DNA of 38,062 bases from Phycisphaerae bacterium (GTDB taxonomy: Bacteria; Planctomycetota; Phycisphaerae; Tepidisphaerales; Tepidisphaeraceae). How positions within the stretch are numbered: position 1 is the stretch's first letter; the number at the start of each line of letters is the position of its first letter. The translations under genes were made by a program, and so were the position numbers. Where the stretch lies: assembly GCA_014379105.1 (NCBI GenBank), contig JACMML010000412.1, positions 1 to 38,062 on the forward strand, read 5' to 3'. Under the pieces are notes generated by a model, which saw only the letters and a list, made by a program, of their open reading frames with translations, had not been told where the DNA came from and searched no databases. Shown piece by piece: positions 9,003-18,320 of this stretch.

Positions 9003-10286
9003 ATGGAAAGCGAGCCGGCAGTGAATTTCAGATTGCAATCAGCGCCATTGGCGCTCGCCGTTTTGTTCGCATTGCAGGCGTCGTCCGCAATGGGCGACAA
9101 CCTTACATACCAGGCCGGTCTTGATCCGAAGGTGGGCTACAACATCTGGGACCCGTACAAGCACACCGAAGACTCGCAGCGTCTTGTAAATCAAGTAAAT
9201 GCAATGAAAGCTGCCGGCATGCACGAGGTGTCGTTTCTCCCCTTTGCGTATGCCGACATGACCACCGGCCAGATCAAGCAGGACTGGGCCGGTGACACCT
9301 TCGGATCAATGACCGATGCCGAGCTCACCGCCGGCATCCAGCGCGCCAAGCAATTGGGAATGAAGGTGACGGTGACGCCGCTGATCCAGAAACGTAACAG
9401 CGGCTCGGGGCGGGACGAAATCGTGTTCACGCCGTCCACCGCGCCGGGGCAGACCTTCTGGAACGATTACAAAACCAATTACACCCGTTGGGCGAACGTG
9501 GCGCAGGCGGCCGGTGCGGATCGGCTCAATATCGGCAGTGAAATGACCGGCCTGGATAATAACGCCGCCAACGCAGTCGCGTGGACGGATGTCATTAACG
9601 CCACCGACGCCGCGTTCACCGGCCAACTCGGCTACACCACGCAGCACTGGACCTTCGCCGAGCCGGCGATCAAGAACATGATCTGGACGAACGCGAAGAT
9701 CGATTACATCTCCGTCTCGGCGTATCCCACATACCAGCCCGAGTACAACAAGCCCGGCCTCGCCTCCACCGCGCAGGCGGCCGGCCAGGCCAGCGACAGC
9801 CAGGCGTTTATAAATACCGTGCGAGACAACTTCACCGACTTCCTCGACGACACGCTCCTGCCCCTCTCCACCGAGCTGAACAAGCCGCTGATCATCGGCG
9901 AGTTCGGCGTCACGCCATTCGATGGCGCTTCGACGATTCCATATAAGTGGTGGTACTCGGTCGACCCGAATGATCCCAACTTCATCCCGTACGATCCGCT
10001 CGAGCAGAAAAATGTCTGGGAAGGCGTTCTCCGCGCGCTCGACGGACAGGCCGCGCAAATCGAAGCCATCCACGCCTGGATCTGGGGCTGGGACGGCGGC
10101 TTCGGCGGCGAGCAATTCTACATGCGCCCCGGCGCGGCCGATGTCCTGCCGTCATGGTTTGACGAATCCCAAAGCGCGCCGGCGTCGAGTCTTATCAGCA
10201 ATTTCGCGAGTGGAACGCTGCCGGAGCCGGGTGCGATGATTTTACTTGTCGGGCTGGGTGCCGCTGCGTTGCGGCGACGTTCATAA
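9003..10286 (+). CDS. Secreted glycoside-hydrolase-like TIM-barrel protein (GH113-like) with PEP-CTERM anchor
   Basis: Signal peptide LALAVLFALQASSAMG; DRLNIGSEMTG, IDYISVSAYPTY, KPLIIGEFGVTPFDG, AIHAWIWGWDGGFGGEQFYMRP; C-terminus LPEPGAMILLVGLGAAALRRRS. Confidence 0.8.
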   Translation: MESEPAVNFRLQSAPLALAVLFALQASSAMGDNLTYQAGLDPKVGYNIWDPYKHTEDSQRLVNQVNAMKAAGMHEVSFLPFAYADMTTGQIKQDWAGDTFGSMTDAELTAGIQRAKQLGMKVTVTPLIQKRNSGSGRDEIVFTPSTAPGQTFWNDYKTNYTRWANVAQAAGADRLNIGSEMTGLDNNAANAVAWTDVINATDAAFTGQLGYTTQHWTFAEPAIKNMIWTNAKIDYISVSAYPTYQPEYNKPGLASTAQAAGQASDSQAFINTVRDNFTDFLDDTLLPLSTELNKPLIIGEFGVTPFDGASTIPYKWWYSVDPNDPNFIPYDPLEQKNVWEGVLRALDGQAAQIEAIHAWIWGWDGGFGGEQFYMRPGAADVLPSWFDESQSAPASSLISNFASGTLPEPGAMILLVGLGAAALRRRS

Positions 10287-10297
10287 CTGTGCATGGG

Positions 10298-11527
10298 CTA
10301 GAGCTTCTCCGCCACCCGCTTCATCGCCTCGATGACATTCGCCCGGCTATTAAACGCGCTGAAGCGGACGTACCCCTCACCGGCCGAGCCGAAGCCGGCA
10401 CCGGGGGTGCAGACTACGTGGGCGTTGCCCAGCAGGTGATCGAAGAAGTCCCAGCTTTTTGCGCCGCGCGGCGTCTGGACCCAGCAATACGGCGCGTTGG
10501 TGCCGCCAAAAACTTTTAACCCAGCGATGGTGAGGCTTTGACGGATGATGGCCGCGTTGGCGAGGTAGTGCTCGATCAATGCCTTCGTCTGCTGCTTACC
10601 GGCGTCGGTGTACGTGGCCTCGGCACCGCGCTGGACGATGTAGCTGACGCCGTTGAATTTAGTCGTATGCCGGCGCGTCCACAGGCGGTGCAGATCGACT
10701 GTTTCGCCGGTCACCGTCTTGCCGCGAAGCGCCTTGGGCACCACCGTATAAGCGCAGCGCGTCCCGGTGAAGCCGGCCGTCTTACTGAACGAGCGGAACT
10801 CGATCGCGCACTCCGCAGCGCCGTCGATCTCGTAAATGCTGTGGGGGATTGATTGATCGGTGATGTACGCTTCGTAGGCCGCGTCGAAGAGGATTAGTGA
10901 GTTGTGCTTCCGTGCGTACGCCACCCATTTTTCGAGCTGCGGCCGGGTCATCGTCGCGCCGGTGGGATTATTGGGCGAGCAGAGATAGATGACATCGACC
11001 TGCGCGGTCGGCAGCTCGGGCACAAACCCGTTCTCGGCGGTGGCGCGGAGGTAGACGAGCCCGCCGTATTCCCCGCGTGCGTCGGCGGGCCCGGTGAGGC
11101 CGGCCATTACGTTGGTATCAACATAGACCGGGTAGACCGGATCCGTGACCGCGATCACGTTGCGATGGCCGAGGATGTCCAGGATGTTGGCGCAATCGCA
11201 CTTGGAGCCGTCGGAGACGAAAATCTCGTCGGCCGAGACACCCGCGCCCCGAGCGGCATAATCGTTTTTGGCGATCGCCTCACGGAGAAAATCATAACCC
11301 TGCTCCGGGCCATAGCCGCGGAAGGTCTCACGCCGGCCCATTTCGTCGACGGCTTTGTGCATCGCCTCGATACACGCCGGCGCGAGCGGTTCGGTGACGT
11401 CGCCGATGCCCATGCGGATGACCTTGGCTTCGGGATTCTTCGCGGCAAATTCGCGCACGCGTCGTGCGATCTCCGGAAACAGGTAACCGGCGGACAGCTT
11501 CAGATAGTTTTCGTTGATGTAAGGCAT
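10298..11527 (-). CDS. dapL: LL-diaminopimelate aminotransferase
   Basis: [24 protein letters not shown]..., [69 protein letters not shown]. Confidence 0.97.
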   Translation of the reverse strand: MPYINENYLKLSAGYLFPEIARRVREFAAKNPEAKVIRMGIGDVTEPLAPACIEAMHKAVDEMGRRETFRGYGPEQGYDFLREAIAKNDYAARGAGVSADEIFVSDGSKCDCANILDILGHRNVIAVTDPVYPVYVDTNVMAGLTGPADARGEYGGLVYLRATAENGFVPELPTAQVDVIYLCSPNNPTGATMTRPQLEKWVAYARKHNSLILFDAAYEAYITDQSIPHSIYEIDGAAECAIEFRSFSKTAGFTGTRCAYTVVPKALRGKTVTGETVDLHRLWTRRHTTKFNGVSYIVQRGAEATYTDAGKQQTKALIEHYLANAAIIRQSLTIAGLKVFGGTNAPYCWVQTPRGAKSWDFFDHLLGNAHVVCTPGAGFGSAGEGYVRFSAFNSRANVIEAMKRVAEKL

Positions 11528-11606
11528 AGGGGGTGAGAGTGTAGCGGGATGCGGGGAAGGCGTGAAATGGGAGAGCGTAAATTACGGAACTCAAAAAGCG
11601 GCTATT

Positions 11607-11705
11607 CGGCAAGTCGGCGAGTCGTGAAGAGGGTGGCGACGTCTCTGCGCCTTTACGACTTGCCGACTAGCCGGCTAGCCGACTCGCCGATATCGATTCG
11701 CCGAT
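11607..11705. repeat. Cluster of cggcaagtcggcgagtcg / cgacttgccgactagccggctagccgactcgccg repeats
   Basis: Left cggcaagtcg (11607-11616) pairs with cgacttgccg (11656-11665); further gccgact(a/c)gcc units to about 11705. Confidence 0.7.
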
Positions 11706-11710
11706 CCAAT

Positions 11711-12844
11711 TCATTGTGCCGCCGCCACGATCCCAACGATGATCAGAATGGCAAGCAGGATCACCGCGACGAGCGAAACGATCTTCCACGCGCTCCACGG
11801 TCGCTGGCCGAAGACCGTGCCGGTGCGGCCGTTGATTGCGAAGCGGAAGGTCTTGTCTTTGTACCGATAGGCGCTGATCCACACGGGCACGAGGATGTGC
11901 TTAAATGTGATCGCGCGATAAACGCTCTCAAGCGAACTGATCTGCTGCTCGTCGCCGCCGATATCGGCCCGAACTGTGGCGCGGATCTGCGGGTCCATCA
12001 TCTGCTTGGCGGTCTCGAAGCCGTCTTGGAGCTCCACCTGGTACGTCTCGGTGACGAAGCCCGAAAGATAATCGTCCTGATACGGCACCAGCGCCGGCAG
12101 ATCCCAGTCCTGCATCGCCGATCGCAGGTCCGGCGGCAGCGAGCGGTCGGCGAGGACAAGCAGGTCGTCAAACGCGTTCTGGACCGAACCCGACGCTCCC
12201 GACCACCGCGTTCGCCGGACTTGGCGCGTCTGACGCATGCTCTTGCCGTTCACCATGGCGGTGTAGGACTCGGTGTCGTAATAGTGATCTCCGCGCCGCC
12301 CGGTGTAGTCCGAAAGTACGTGGCAATCGAACGTCCACGCCGGCAGATAAACGCCGCCAAGCCCGCCGGCATCGGCAAACTTTTTCAGGCCCGATGGCGC
12401 GAACCACAACGATCCGAGCCATTGATCGAATCGCTGTTTCGCGCCCTGCTGCTGGATCGCGAATGGCAAAAGCGCCTTGGGCTTGATCTGCTTGCGAACG
12501 ATGGAAGTCGCCACCACCGCCCGGCCGCAAAACGGACACAGGCCGGACGATTGCCCGTCGGGCAACGTGGACTCTCCGCCGCAGCCGTCGCAGTGGATCA
12601 CCGTCGCTTCGTGCACGGGCTGCTGACTCTTCAGTTCTTCCAGCTGCTGCTCGTAGTCCAGTTCCGCGATGCCGTGATCGGATTTAGGAATCTCATTGAG
12701 CGTGCCGCAGAACCCGCACTTGAGGGCGCCGCTGCCGGGTTCGAATTCGAGCATCGCGCCGCATTGTCTGCAGGGGAACTGGCGAGATGTTCCGCTTCCT
12801 TCGGGAACGGGGAGCGGGGGTTTCTGCTCGGATGGATCGCTCAT
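11711..12844 (-). CDS. Double zinc-ribbon protein with C-terminal transmembrane helix (YdjG-like)
   Basis: CRQC...CGFC and CDGCGG...CPFCGR zinc ribbons; C-terminal IVSLVAVILLAILIIVGIVAAAQ. Confidence 0.8.
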   Translation of the reverse strand: MSDPSEQKPPLPVPEGSGTSRQFPCRQCGAMLEFEPGSGALKCGFCGTLNEIPKSDHGIAELDYEQQLEELKSQQPVHEATVIHCDGCGGESTLPDGQSSGLCPFCGRAVVATSIVRKQIKPKALLPFAIQQQGAKQRFDQWLGSLWFAPSGLKKFADAGGLGGVYLPAWTFDCHVLSDYTGRRGDHYYDTESYTAMVNGKSMRQTRQVRRTRWSGASGSVQNAFDDLLVLADRSLPPDLRSAMQDWDLPALVPYQDDYLSGFVTETYQVELQDGFETAKQMMDPQIRATVRADIGGDEQQISSLESVYRAITFKHILVPVWISAYRYKDKTFRFAINGRTGTVFGQRPWSAWKIVSLVAVILLAILIIVGIVAAAQ

Positions 12845-12855
12845 GTGAGTCGAGC

Positions 12856-12893
12856 CCCCTCACCCTAACCCTCTCCCGGAGGGAGAGGGAACT
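12856..12893. repeat. ccctcaccctaaccctctcccggagggagaggg palindromic repeat
   Basis: Perfect 9-bp stem ccctctccc-gga-gggagaggg (12869-12889). Confidence 0.8.
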
Positions 12894-12897
12894 GGAA

Positions 12898-14013
12898 TCA
12901 ACCTTGTGGCGGGATGGGTGGGGGTGCGATGGTGAACAGGTCTTTGAGTTCCGCAACGTCGGATGCCGGCGTCCACTGCGGCATGCCTTGGCGCCAGACC
13001 AGCGTCTGCGGCGTGATCTGCGCCGAAGAGATCCGCAGCTTCAACGCGGGCACATCGAACGGACCCTGCTGTGCGTTGTCGATCGCGACGAAAAAGCTCA
13101 GCGCACCCGGCAGCGGCGGCGGGCTCGGTTGCTGCTGCATGTTGAACGCGGCGCCCATCTGGTTCGCCATCGCGAATCCCGCGCCCATTCCCGCGCCCAT
13201 GCCCGCCATGCCGTTGGGGTTTTCGGCGGCTTTTTCCATCGCCTGGGCGGCCTGGAATTTTGCGTACGTGTCGAGATTTCCGATTACGCCCATGCTCGTG
13301 CGCTTGTCCAGCGCCTGCTCGACTTCCGGCGGCAGCGAGATGTTCTCCACCACCAGCGAAGCCACCTCGAGCCCCATCGCATAAAAATCGGCATTGACCA
13401 GCCCGATAAGCTTGCGCCCCAGCTCGTCTTGATGAGCCGCCAAATCAAGCGCGGCGATCTTTGCCTCACCGAGCGCGTCGGCGAATCGTGCCACGAGCAT
13501 GTCGCGCAATTGCTCGCCAATTTCTTCAATCGTGAAACGACTGTCCGAGCCGACGAGTTGGCGGATGAAGGTGGGTACGTTGTTCACACGAATCGCGAAG
13601 GTGCCAAACGCCCGCAGCCGCATCGGGCCGAACTCCGGATCGCGCACCATGATCGGGTTCTTGGTGCCCCACTTGCGGTCGGTGAAAATGCGCGTGGAGA
13701 CAAAATAGCACTCGGCCTTGAACGGTGATTCAAATCCGTATTTCCAGCCTTTGAGCGTCGCAAGGATCGGCAGGTTCTTGGTCACCAGCGTATACGTGCC
13801 CGGGTTGAACACGTCCGCGAGTTGACCTTCGCTGACGAACGCCGCCATCTGCCCCTCGCGCACGATGAGCTGGGCGCCGTTCTTGATTTCATTGTTATAC
13901 CGCTCGAACCGGTGGACGATCGTCTCGCGGTCCTGGTCGAGCCACTCGACGATGTCGATCAGCTCGCCTTTGAGTTTATCCCAGATACTCATAACGGCCT
14001 CCGGAGAATTCAT
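12898..14013 (-). CDS. SPFH-domain protein with C-terminal GYF_2-like domain (YdjI-like)
   Basis: VHRFERYNNEIKNGAQLIVREGQMAAFVSEGQLADVFNPGTYTLVTKNLPILATLKGWKYGFESPFKAECYFVSTRIFTDRKWGTKNPIMVRD; C-terminal FFVAIDNAQQGPFDVPALKLRI...TLVWRQGMPQWTPASDV. Confidence 0.88.
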   Translation of the reverse strand: MNSPEAVMSIWDKLKGELIDIVEWLDQDRETIVHRFERYNNEIKNGAQLIVREGQMAAFVSEGQLADVFNPGTYTLVTKNLPILATLKGWKYGFESPFKAECYFVSTRIFTDRKWGTKNPIMVRDPEFGPMRLRAFGTFAIRVNNVPTFIRQLVGSDSRFTIEEIGEQLRDMLVARFADALGEAKIAALDLAAHQDELGRKLIGLVNADFYAMGLEVASLVVENISLPPEVEQALDKRTSMGVIGNLDTYAKFQAAQAMEKAAENPNGMAGMGAGMGAGFAMANQMGAAFNMQQQPSPPPLPGALSFFVAIDNAQQGPFDVPALKLRISSAQITPQTLVWRQGMPQWTPASDVAELKDLFTIAPPPIPPQG

Positions 14014-14030
14014 CGGAACTCGGCTGCGTG

Positions 14031-15731
14031 TCAGGTCGCGGTTGATCCGCTGCCGGGCAGCGTGTCGGCGAGCTTATCGGGGCCTCGCTCCACGACCGGC
14101 GAGCTGATGGTCGACGGAGACGACAGCGGCGACGACGACTCTGCGGACGACGCCGTCGAAGCGGGCATAGAAGTGGGCGTACCCGAATCGATGGGGGCCG
14201 CCGGGTCGCTCGATGCAGCGGCGTCGGTTGCGGTGCCGGCGTCAGCGAACTCATCGTCGCCGGGCTCGAGGTACACCTCGTCCATGCCGGTGGCATCCAC
14301 TTCCTTGCGCATCAGGTAATAGATCACCGTGCTGCTGCTGTAATAGAGGCTGATCGCGTATGCGCCGAGCAATGAGATCGTTAGATAAACCCAGAACGAG
14401 ATCAGCGCCGCGCCCACCGAATGCCCGCCATTAAGGGCGGAGAAATTGATGCCGTACGACAGGTTCATGAAGTGCGGCGGCGCCGGCCAGAGCGTGTCCA
14501 TCAGCGGGCGACCGTCAGCGGCGTTGCCCCACATAAACATACCCACCGCGCCGTGCGTCAGCAGCAGCAGCAGGTAGATGAAGAATCGTACGAAGAGGTA
14601 CGTGATCGCACCGTAGACCAGCGCCACCAGCGTATAAAACACCAACTGCCACGGCCGGGCATACATGTAGCTGAATGAGCGGCTGACGGCGTCGAAGCTG
14701 TCGGACCCTTCCACGGCGATCGTCGGATACATCAGGTGCCCGCCGCCGATCAAGCCCAGCGCCGTCAGCGTCATCACCAAACCCGCCAGCAGCGCCAGGA
14801 AGAACAGGGCGCCGATGACGATCGACCAGATACCGCCGATATACGGCACCGACATGAACATGCTAAGCACGCCCAGCACCACTGCGATCGCCAGAATGAT
14901 GATGATCGGAATCAGCGGGGCGAAGATGAATGACAGCACCTTGCCGGTGCTGAATCGCAATGCCTGGCGGACGGAGATTTTTTCATCCCGCGCCACCTGC
15001 ACGGCTGCAATCCGCGTGATCGCTCCGCCGCAGATTGCCATCAGAAGAATCAGCAGCGCGAAGAGGAGCGTGAAATAGACTGGATGCTGAGTGATCGCCC
15101 ACGCCGGTGCGACGAAAAAGAACTGCCGCAGTGACTCAGCGGCCATCGGCAGGTTGAGCGACGCCGCAGATTCCGCCAGCGCGTCCACTTGATGCACCTG
15201 ATGGGTGAGAAAGTGCATGAACAATCCCTCCCCCGCCAGTGAGCTTGCGCGCTCGGCGTGGGCGGAATAAGTAGCGTTGATCCGCTGCAGCTGTCGTTCA
15301 TGCTCGTCCCGCACCGCAGGGGTCTTGTCGGCTATCTTGGAGTAGGCATCGTTCTCCCGGGTGATCTGCTCATCGCGCAGGCGTTTGCGCTCGCTGATAA
15401 GTTTGCGCACCGTGGGTCGTTCTTCGGTCTTACCGATCGACAGAAACTCGCTTTTCAGATCCTCGACGCGATCGGCGGCGGCACGCTTGCGATGCACGGA
15501 GAAATCGCCGGTCGAGCGGTCGTAGGCTTCGATCTCGCCGGTGCCGGCGCGGTGTTCGTTCGGCCAGATCGCGTCCAGCGCCCGGCCGCCCAAGTACAGC
15601 AGGAGCAGTGCGCCCAGCGCCAGGACCAGCTTGGACGGATCGATCGCCAGCCTGAACCCGCGAAACAGGTGTACGAACGGAAAGGCGGCCTTGTAATCGA
15701 TGCCTCGTAACGTATGCGCGTTGTCGGCCAT
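14031..15731 (-). CDS. Polytopic membrane protein with low-complexity Ser/Pro/Asp tail
   Basis: Several hydrophobic helices; helical charged insert after TM1; C-terminal TATDAAASSDPAAPIDSGTPTSMPASTASSAESSS; 17 bp from the SPFH gene. Confidence 0.75.
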   Translation of the reverse strand: MADNAHTLRGIDYKAAFPFVHLFRGFRLAIDPSKLVLALGALLLLYLGGRALDAIWPNEHRAGTGEIEAYDRSTGDFSVHRKRAAADRVEDLKSEFLSIGKTEERPTVRKLISERKRLRDEQITRENDAYSKIADKTPAVRDEHERQLQRINATYSAHAERASSLAGEGLFMHFLTHQVHQVDALAESAASLNLPMAAESLRQFFFVAPAWAITQHPVYFTLLFALLILLMAICGGAITRIAAVQVARDEKISVRQALRFSTGKVLSFIFAPLIPIIIILAIAVVLGVLSMFMSVPYIGGIWSIVIGALFFLALLAGLVMTLTALGLIGGGHLMYPTIAVEGSDSFDAVSRSFSYMYARPWQLVFYTLVALVYGAITYLFVRFFIYLLLLLTHGAVGMFMWGNAADGRPLMDTLWPAPPHFMNLSYGINFSALNGGHSVGAALISFWVYLTISLLGAYAISLYYSSSTVIYYLMRKEVDATGMDEVYLEPGDDEFADAGTATDAAASSDPAAPIDSGTPTSMPASTASSAESSSPLSSPSTISSPVVERGPDKLADTLPGSGSTAT

Positions 15732-15926
15732 GGTCTGTGCTTCCCGGTTAAGTGGCATGGGCAATCAGCCCGTGTTATTCAAATCACTTTAGTTATTCAA
15801 TCACGCGAGACACGAGCTTAATCACCCATGCCACGCGCTGCTCGGTGGCTTTGCTGATCGAGCCTCGTCACACTCGCGGGAGTATAACCCTCGACCCGAT
15901 AACGACAAACTATCCAAAACCCTTCG

Positions 15927-16151
15927 CTACCTTCTGTCCGAACGCTCGTCATCAGGCTCATCGCCGGGTTCGCCCCCTTGCGATTCACCGTGGGATTCGT
16001 CGTCGTTATCCACAGGAATCTGATACTTGCCGTCGAGCCAGCGGCCGAGGTCGATCAGGCGGCAGCGATCCGAGCAGAACGGAAACGTCGATTTCGGCTT
16101 ATCGAGCATCTCTTCGGGAACGGCGCCTTTGCAGATGGGGCACTGAAACAC
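15927..16151 (-). CDS. yacG: DNA gyrase inhibitor YacG family zinc protein (GTG start)
   Basis: CPICKGAVPE...FPFCSDRCRLIDLGRWLDGKYQIP. Confidence 0.9.
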   Translation of the reverse strand: MFQCPICKGAVPEEMLDKPKSTFPFCSDRCRLIDLGRWLDGKYQIPVDNDDESHGESQGGEPGDEPDDERSDRR

Positions 16152-17158
16152 TAGTTCACCTGTGACTTGGTCATCGCCGCCACGATCTGCTCAGCGACGT
16201 CCACCGCCGCCAGGCCGTCGTCGGCGGTGACGACGGGCTTGGTCCCATTCACGTGCGCCGCGATAAACGCATCCAGCTCAGCGCGCAGCGGCTCTTCGTC
16301 GTCAATCTTCAGTTCCTGAACGTCCACCAATTCCGTGTAGTTGATGTCCGACAGGTCTTCAATTTCCCCCGAGCGGATCTGCGCCAGCACATCCCGGATG
16401 TTCTGCACGCTCTTAGCCTTGCGAATCGCGATGCCGTACCGCTTCTGGTAATCGATTGAAACATATTGCTCATGGCCGAAGACACGCAGCTTACGCTCGG
16501 TTTTCATGCTCAACCGCGACGCGGTGATGTCGGCGACGCACCCGTTGACGAACCGCAGGCGCACGTTGCAGATGTCCTCGGTGTCGCCGATCACGTTAAC
16601 GCCCACCGCATCGATGCTCTTGATCGGGCTGCGGGCCAGTTGCAGCACAATGTCGATGTCATGAATCATCATGTCCAGCACCACGCCCACATCGATGCTG
16701 CGAAAACTCAACGGGCTGATGCGCGTGACTTCCATAAAGCCGGGGACCAGATCCAGTTCCAGCATCGCCCGCACGGCCGGGTTGAAGCGCTCGATATGCC
16801 CGACCTGCACCATCGCCTTGAACCTGGCCGCCAGCGCGACGATCTGGTTGGCCTCGGTCGAATTCTTCGCCAGTGGTTTTTCGATCAGGCAGGAGACGCC
16901 GCGCTCCAGAAACGGCGTCGCGGTGGGCAGGTGATATGTGGTGGGCACTGCGATGGTCACCGCGCGAACATGCGGCAGCAGCTCATCGATGGACGGGAAC
17001 GCGACTGTCTTGTATTGCTCCGCGGTTTCGGCGGCAGCTTCGGGATTGGCGTCGAACACACCGACCAGGTTGACCGTCGGCATCTGGGAATAAACGCGCG
17101 CGTGCAGGCGACCCATCCGACCACAACCGATCACCGCCACAGGAACCGCGTCTGCCAT
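16151..17158 (-). CDS. Gfo/Idh/MocA-family oxidoreductase (possibly UDP-GlcNAc 3-dehydrogenase-like)
   Basis: VAVIGCGRMGRLHARVYSQMP, VTIAVPTTYH, CLIEKPLAKN, VQVGHIERFNPAV; stop overlaps the yacG start. Confidence 0.88.
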   Translation of the reverse strand: MADAVPVAVIGCGRMGRLHARVYSQMPTVNLVGVFDANPEAAAETAEQYKTVAFPSIDELLPHVRAVTIAVPTTYHLPTATPFLERGVSCLIEKPLAKNSTEANQIVALAARFKAMVQVGHIERFNPAVRAMLELDLVPGFMEVTRISPLSFRSIDVGVVLDMMIHDIDIVLQLARSPIKSIDAVGVNVIGDTEDICNVRLRFVNGCVADITASRLSMKTERKLRVFGHEQYVSIDYQKRYGIAIRKAKSVQNIRDVLAQIRSGEIEDLSDINYTELVDVQELKIDDEEPLRAELDAFIAAHVNGTKPVVTADDGLAAVDVAEQIVAAMTKSQVN

Positions 17159-17179
17159 ATCGATTACGATAGCGGCGAC

Positions 17180-17214
17180 AAACAGAAAAGCCCACGGCGG
17201 ATGCCGTGGGCTTT
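17180..17214 (-). terminator. Rho-independent terminator downstream of rplT
   Basis: Minus strand AAAGCCCACGGC-ATCC-GCCGTGGGCTTTTCTGTTT, perfect 12-bp stem. Confidence 0.8.
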
Positions 17215-17243
17215 GCATTGTTGAAAATCAGATGCGGATCGAT

Positions 17244-17624
17244 CTAGGCGGCAGCCTTCTTCGGCTGGACCTTGATGAACTTGCGCGCTTTTTCCACGAT
17301 GGCGTCGAACGCCTTGGTGTCCGCGACCGCGAGGTCGCTCAGGATCTTGCGATTGAGTTCGATGCCCGCTTCGATCAGGGCCGGGATAAACCGGCTGTAC
17401 GTCAATCCGCGCAGCTTCAGCGCCGCCGACAGACGGGTGATCCACAGTTCGCGGAACAGACGTTTCTTCACCTTGCGGTGTTCGAACGAAAAGCGATCGG
17501 CACGGCGGGTGAATTCCAGCGCCGAGCGATAGTTATGACCGGGTTGACCGACAAAGCCACTGGCTCGCCGGAGCACGCGCTTACGCTTACGTGCATGTTT
17601 GGGACCGCCTTTTACGCGTGGCAT
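17244..17624 (-). CDS. rplT: 50S ribosomal protein bL20
   Basis: MPRVKGGPKHARKRKRVLRRASGFVGQPGHNYRSA...RLFRELWITRLSAALKLRGLTYSRFI. Confidence 0.98.
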   Translation of the reverse strand: MPRVKGGPKHARKRKRVLRRASGFVGQPGHNYRSALEFTRRADRFSFEHRKVKKRLFRELWITRLSAALKLRGLTYSRFIPALIEAGIELNRKILSDLAVADTKAFDAIVEKARKFIKVQPKKAAA

Positions 17625-17730
17625 GATCCATTCCTTTCAAAAATAAAACCGAGCCAGAGGCACAATTCCTGACTGAGCAGGACGGCTTAGCTGCACAGGC
17701 AACGCACCTGTGCTTTGTTATGGAGGGGAC

Positions 17731-17797
17731 AGGAGGCAGGAGTCAGTAGACAGGAGAAATGCATCTCTTTTCTCCTGTCTACTGACTCCTGTCTCCT
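17731..17797. repeat. Long hairpin between rpmI and rplT (aggaggcaggagtcagtagacaggagaaa)
   Basis: 29-nt arms 17731-17759 and 17768-17797 (approximate end), one mismatch that can form G-U, 8-nt loop. Confidence 0.9.
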
Positions 17798-17806
17798 GAC
17801 TCCTTT

Positions 17807-18070
17807 TTAAGCCGCTTTCGCGGCCTTAGCTGCAAGCTTCTTTTCGTGGGCGATGCGGTTCGGGCGCGTCTTGATGGCGCCCATGTAGGCACGGATGTTG
17901 CGGGCATGTCCCTCGGCGAGGATCGCCGGGCGACCCAGACGCCGCTTCATCGCCGCATCGCGACGGCTGCGCAGGTGCGTGCTCATCGTGCCGCGCCGCT
18001 TCACTTTACCCGTGGCCGTCAGCTTAAAACGCTTCACGCAGCCCTTATTTGGCTTGTATTTGTAACCCAT
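17807..18070 (-). CDS. rpmI: 50S ribosomal protein bL35
   Basis: MGYKYKPNKGCVKRFKLTATGKVKRRGTMSTHLRSRRDAAMKRRLGRPAILAEGHARNIRAYM; immediately upstream of rplT. Confidence 0.88.
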   Translation of the reverse strand: MGYKYKPNKGCVKRFKLTATGKVKRRGTMSTHLRSRRDAAMKRRLGRPAILAEGHARNIRAYMGAIKTRPNRIAHEKKLAAKAAKAA

Positions 18071-18320
18071 CGCAGGTTCCTTTGACGAAAAATCCCGCCA
18101 AATCAGCGGGGAGCCCCGTAATCTATCCAAAAAGCGCCCGACGATCAAGGCGGCGGCTAAGACCCGCCGAATACAGCCGTTCGCCACGGGCCACGTCCGC
18201 GTTGATTGCCAATCCGGTAGGCGGTGTAATGCCGATTACGTAATCTCCGGGTCGCACGGCTACCGCTGGTCGGGAGGTGCCAAATGATCCGGGATCGGGC
18301 GCGATAAACGGAGCGACTGC

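Noticed and set aside
9306-10115. 269-aa minus-strand ORF
   Set aside because: Antisense to the PEP-CTERM glycosidase-like gene; no motifs.
11549-12868. 439-aa plus-strand ORF (and 12787-13728)
   Set aside because: Antisense to the zinc-ribbon and SPFH genes; translates intergenic repeats (ASRRVVKR, PLTLTLSRRERE) and has no domain signature.
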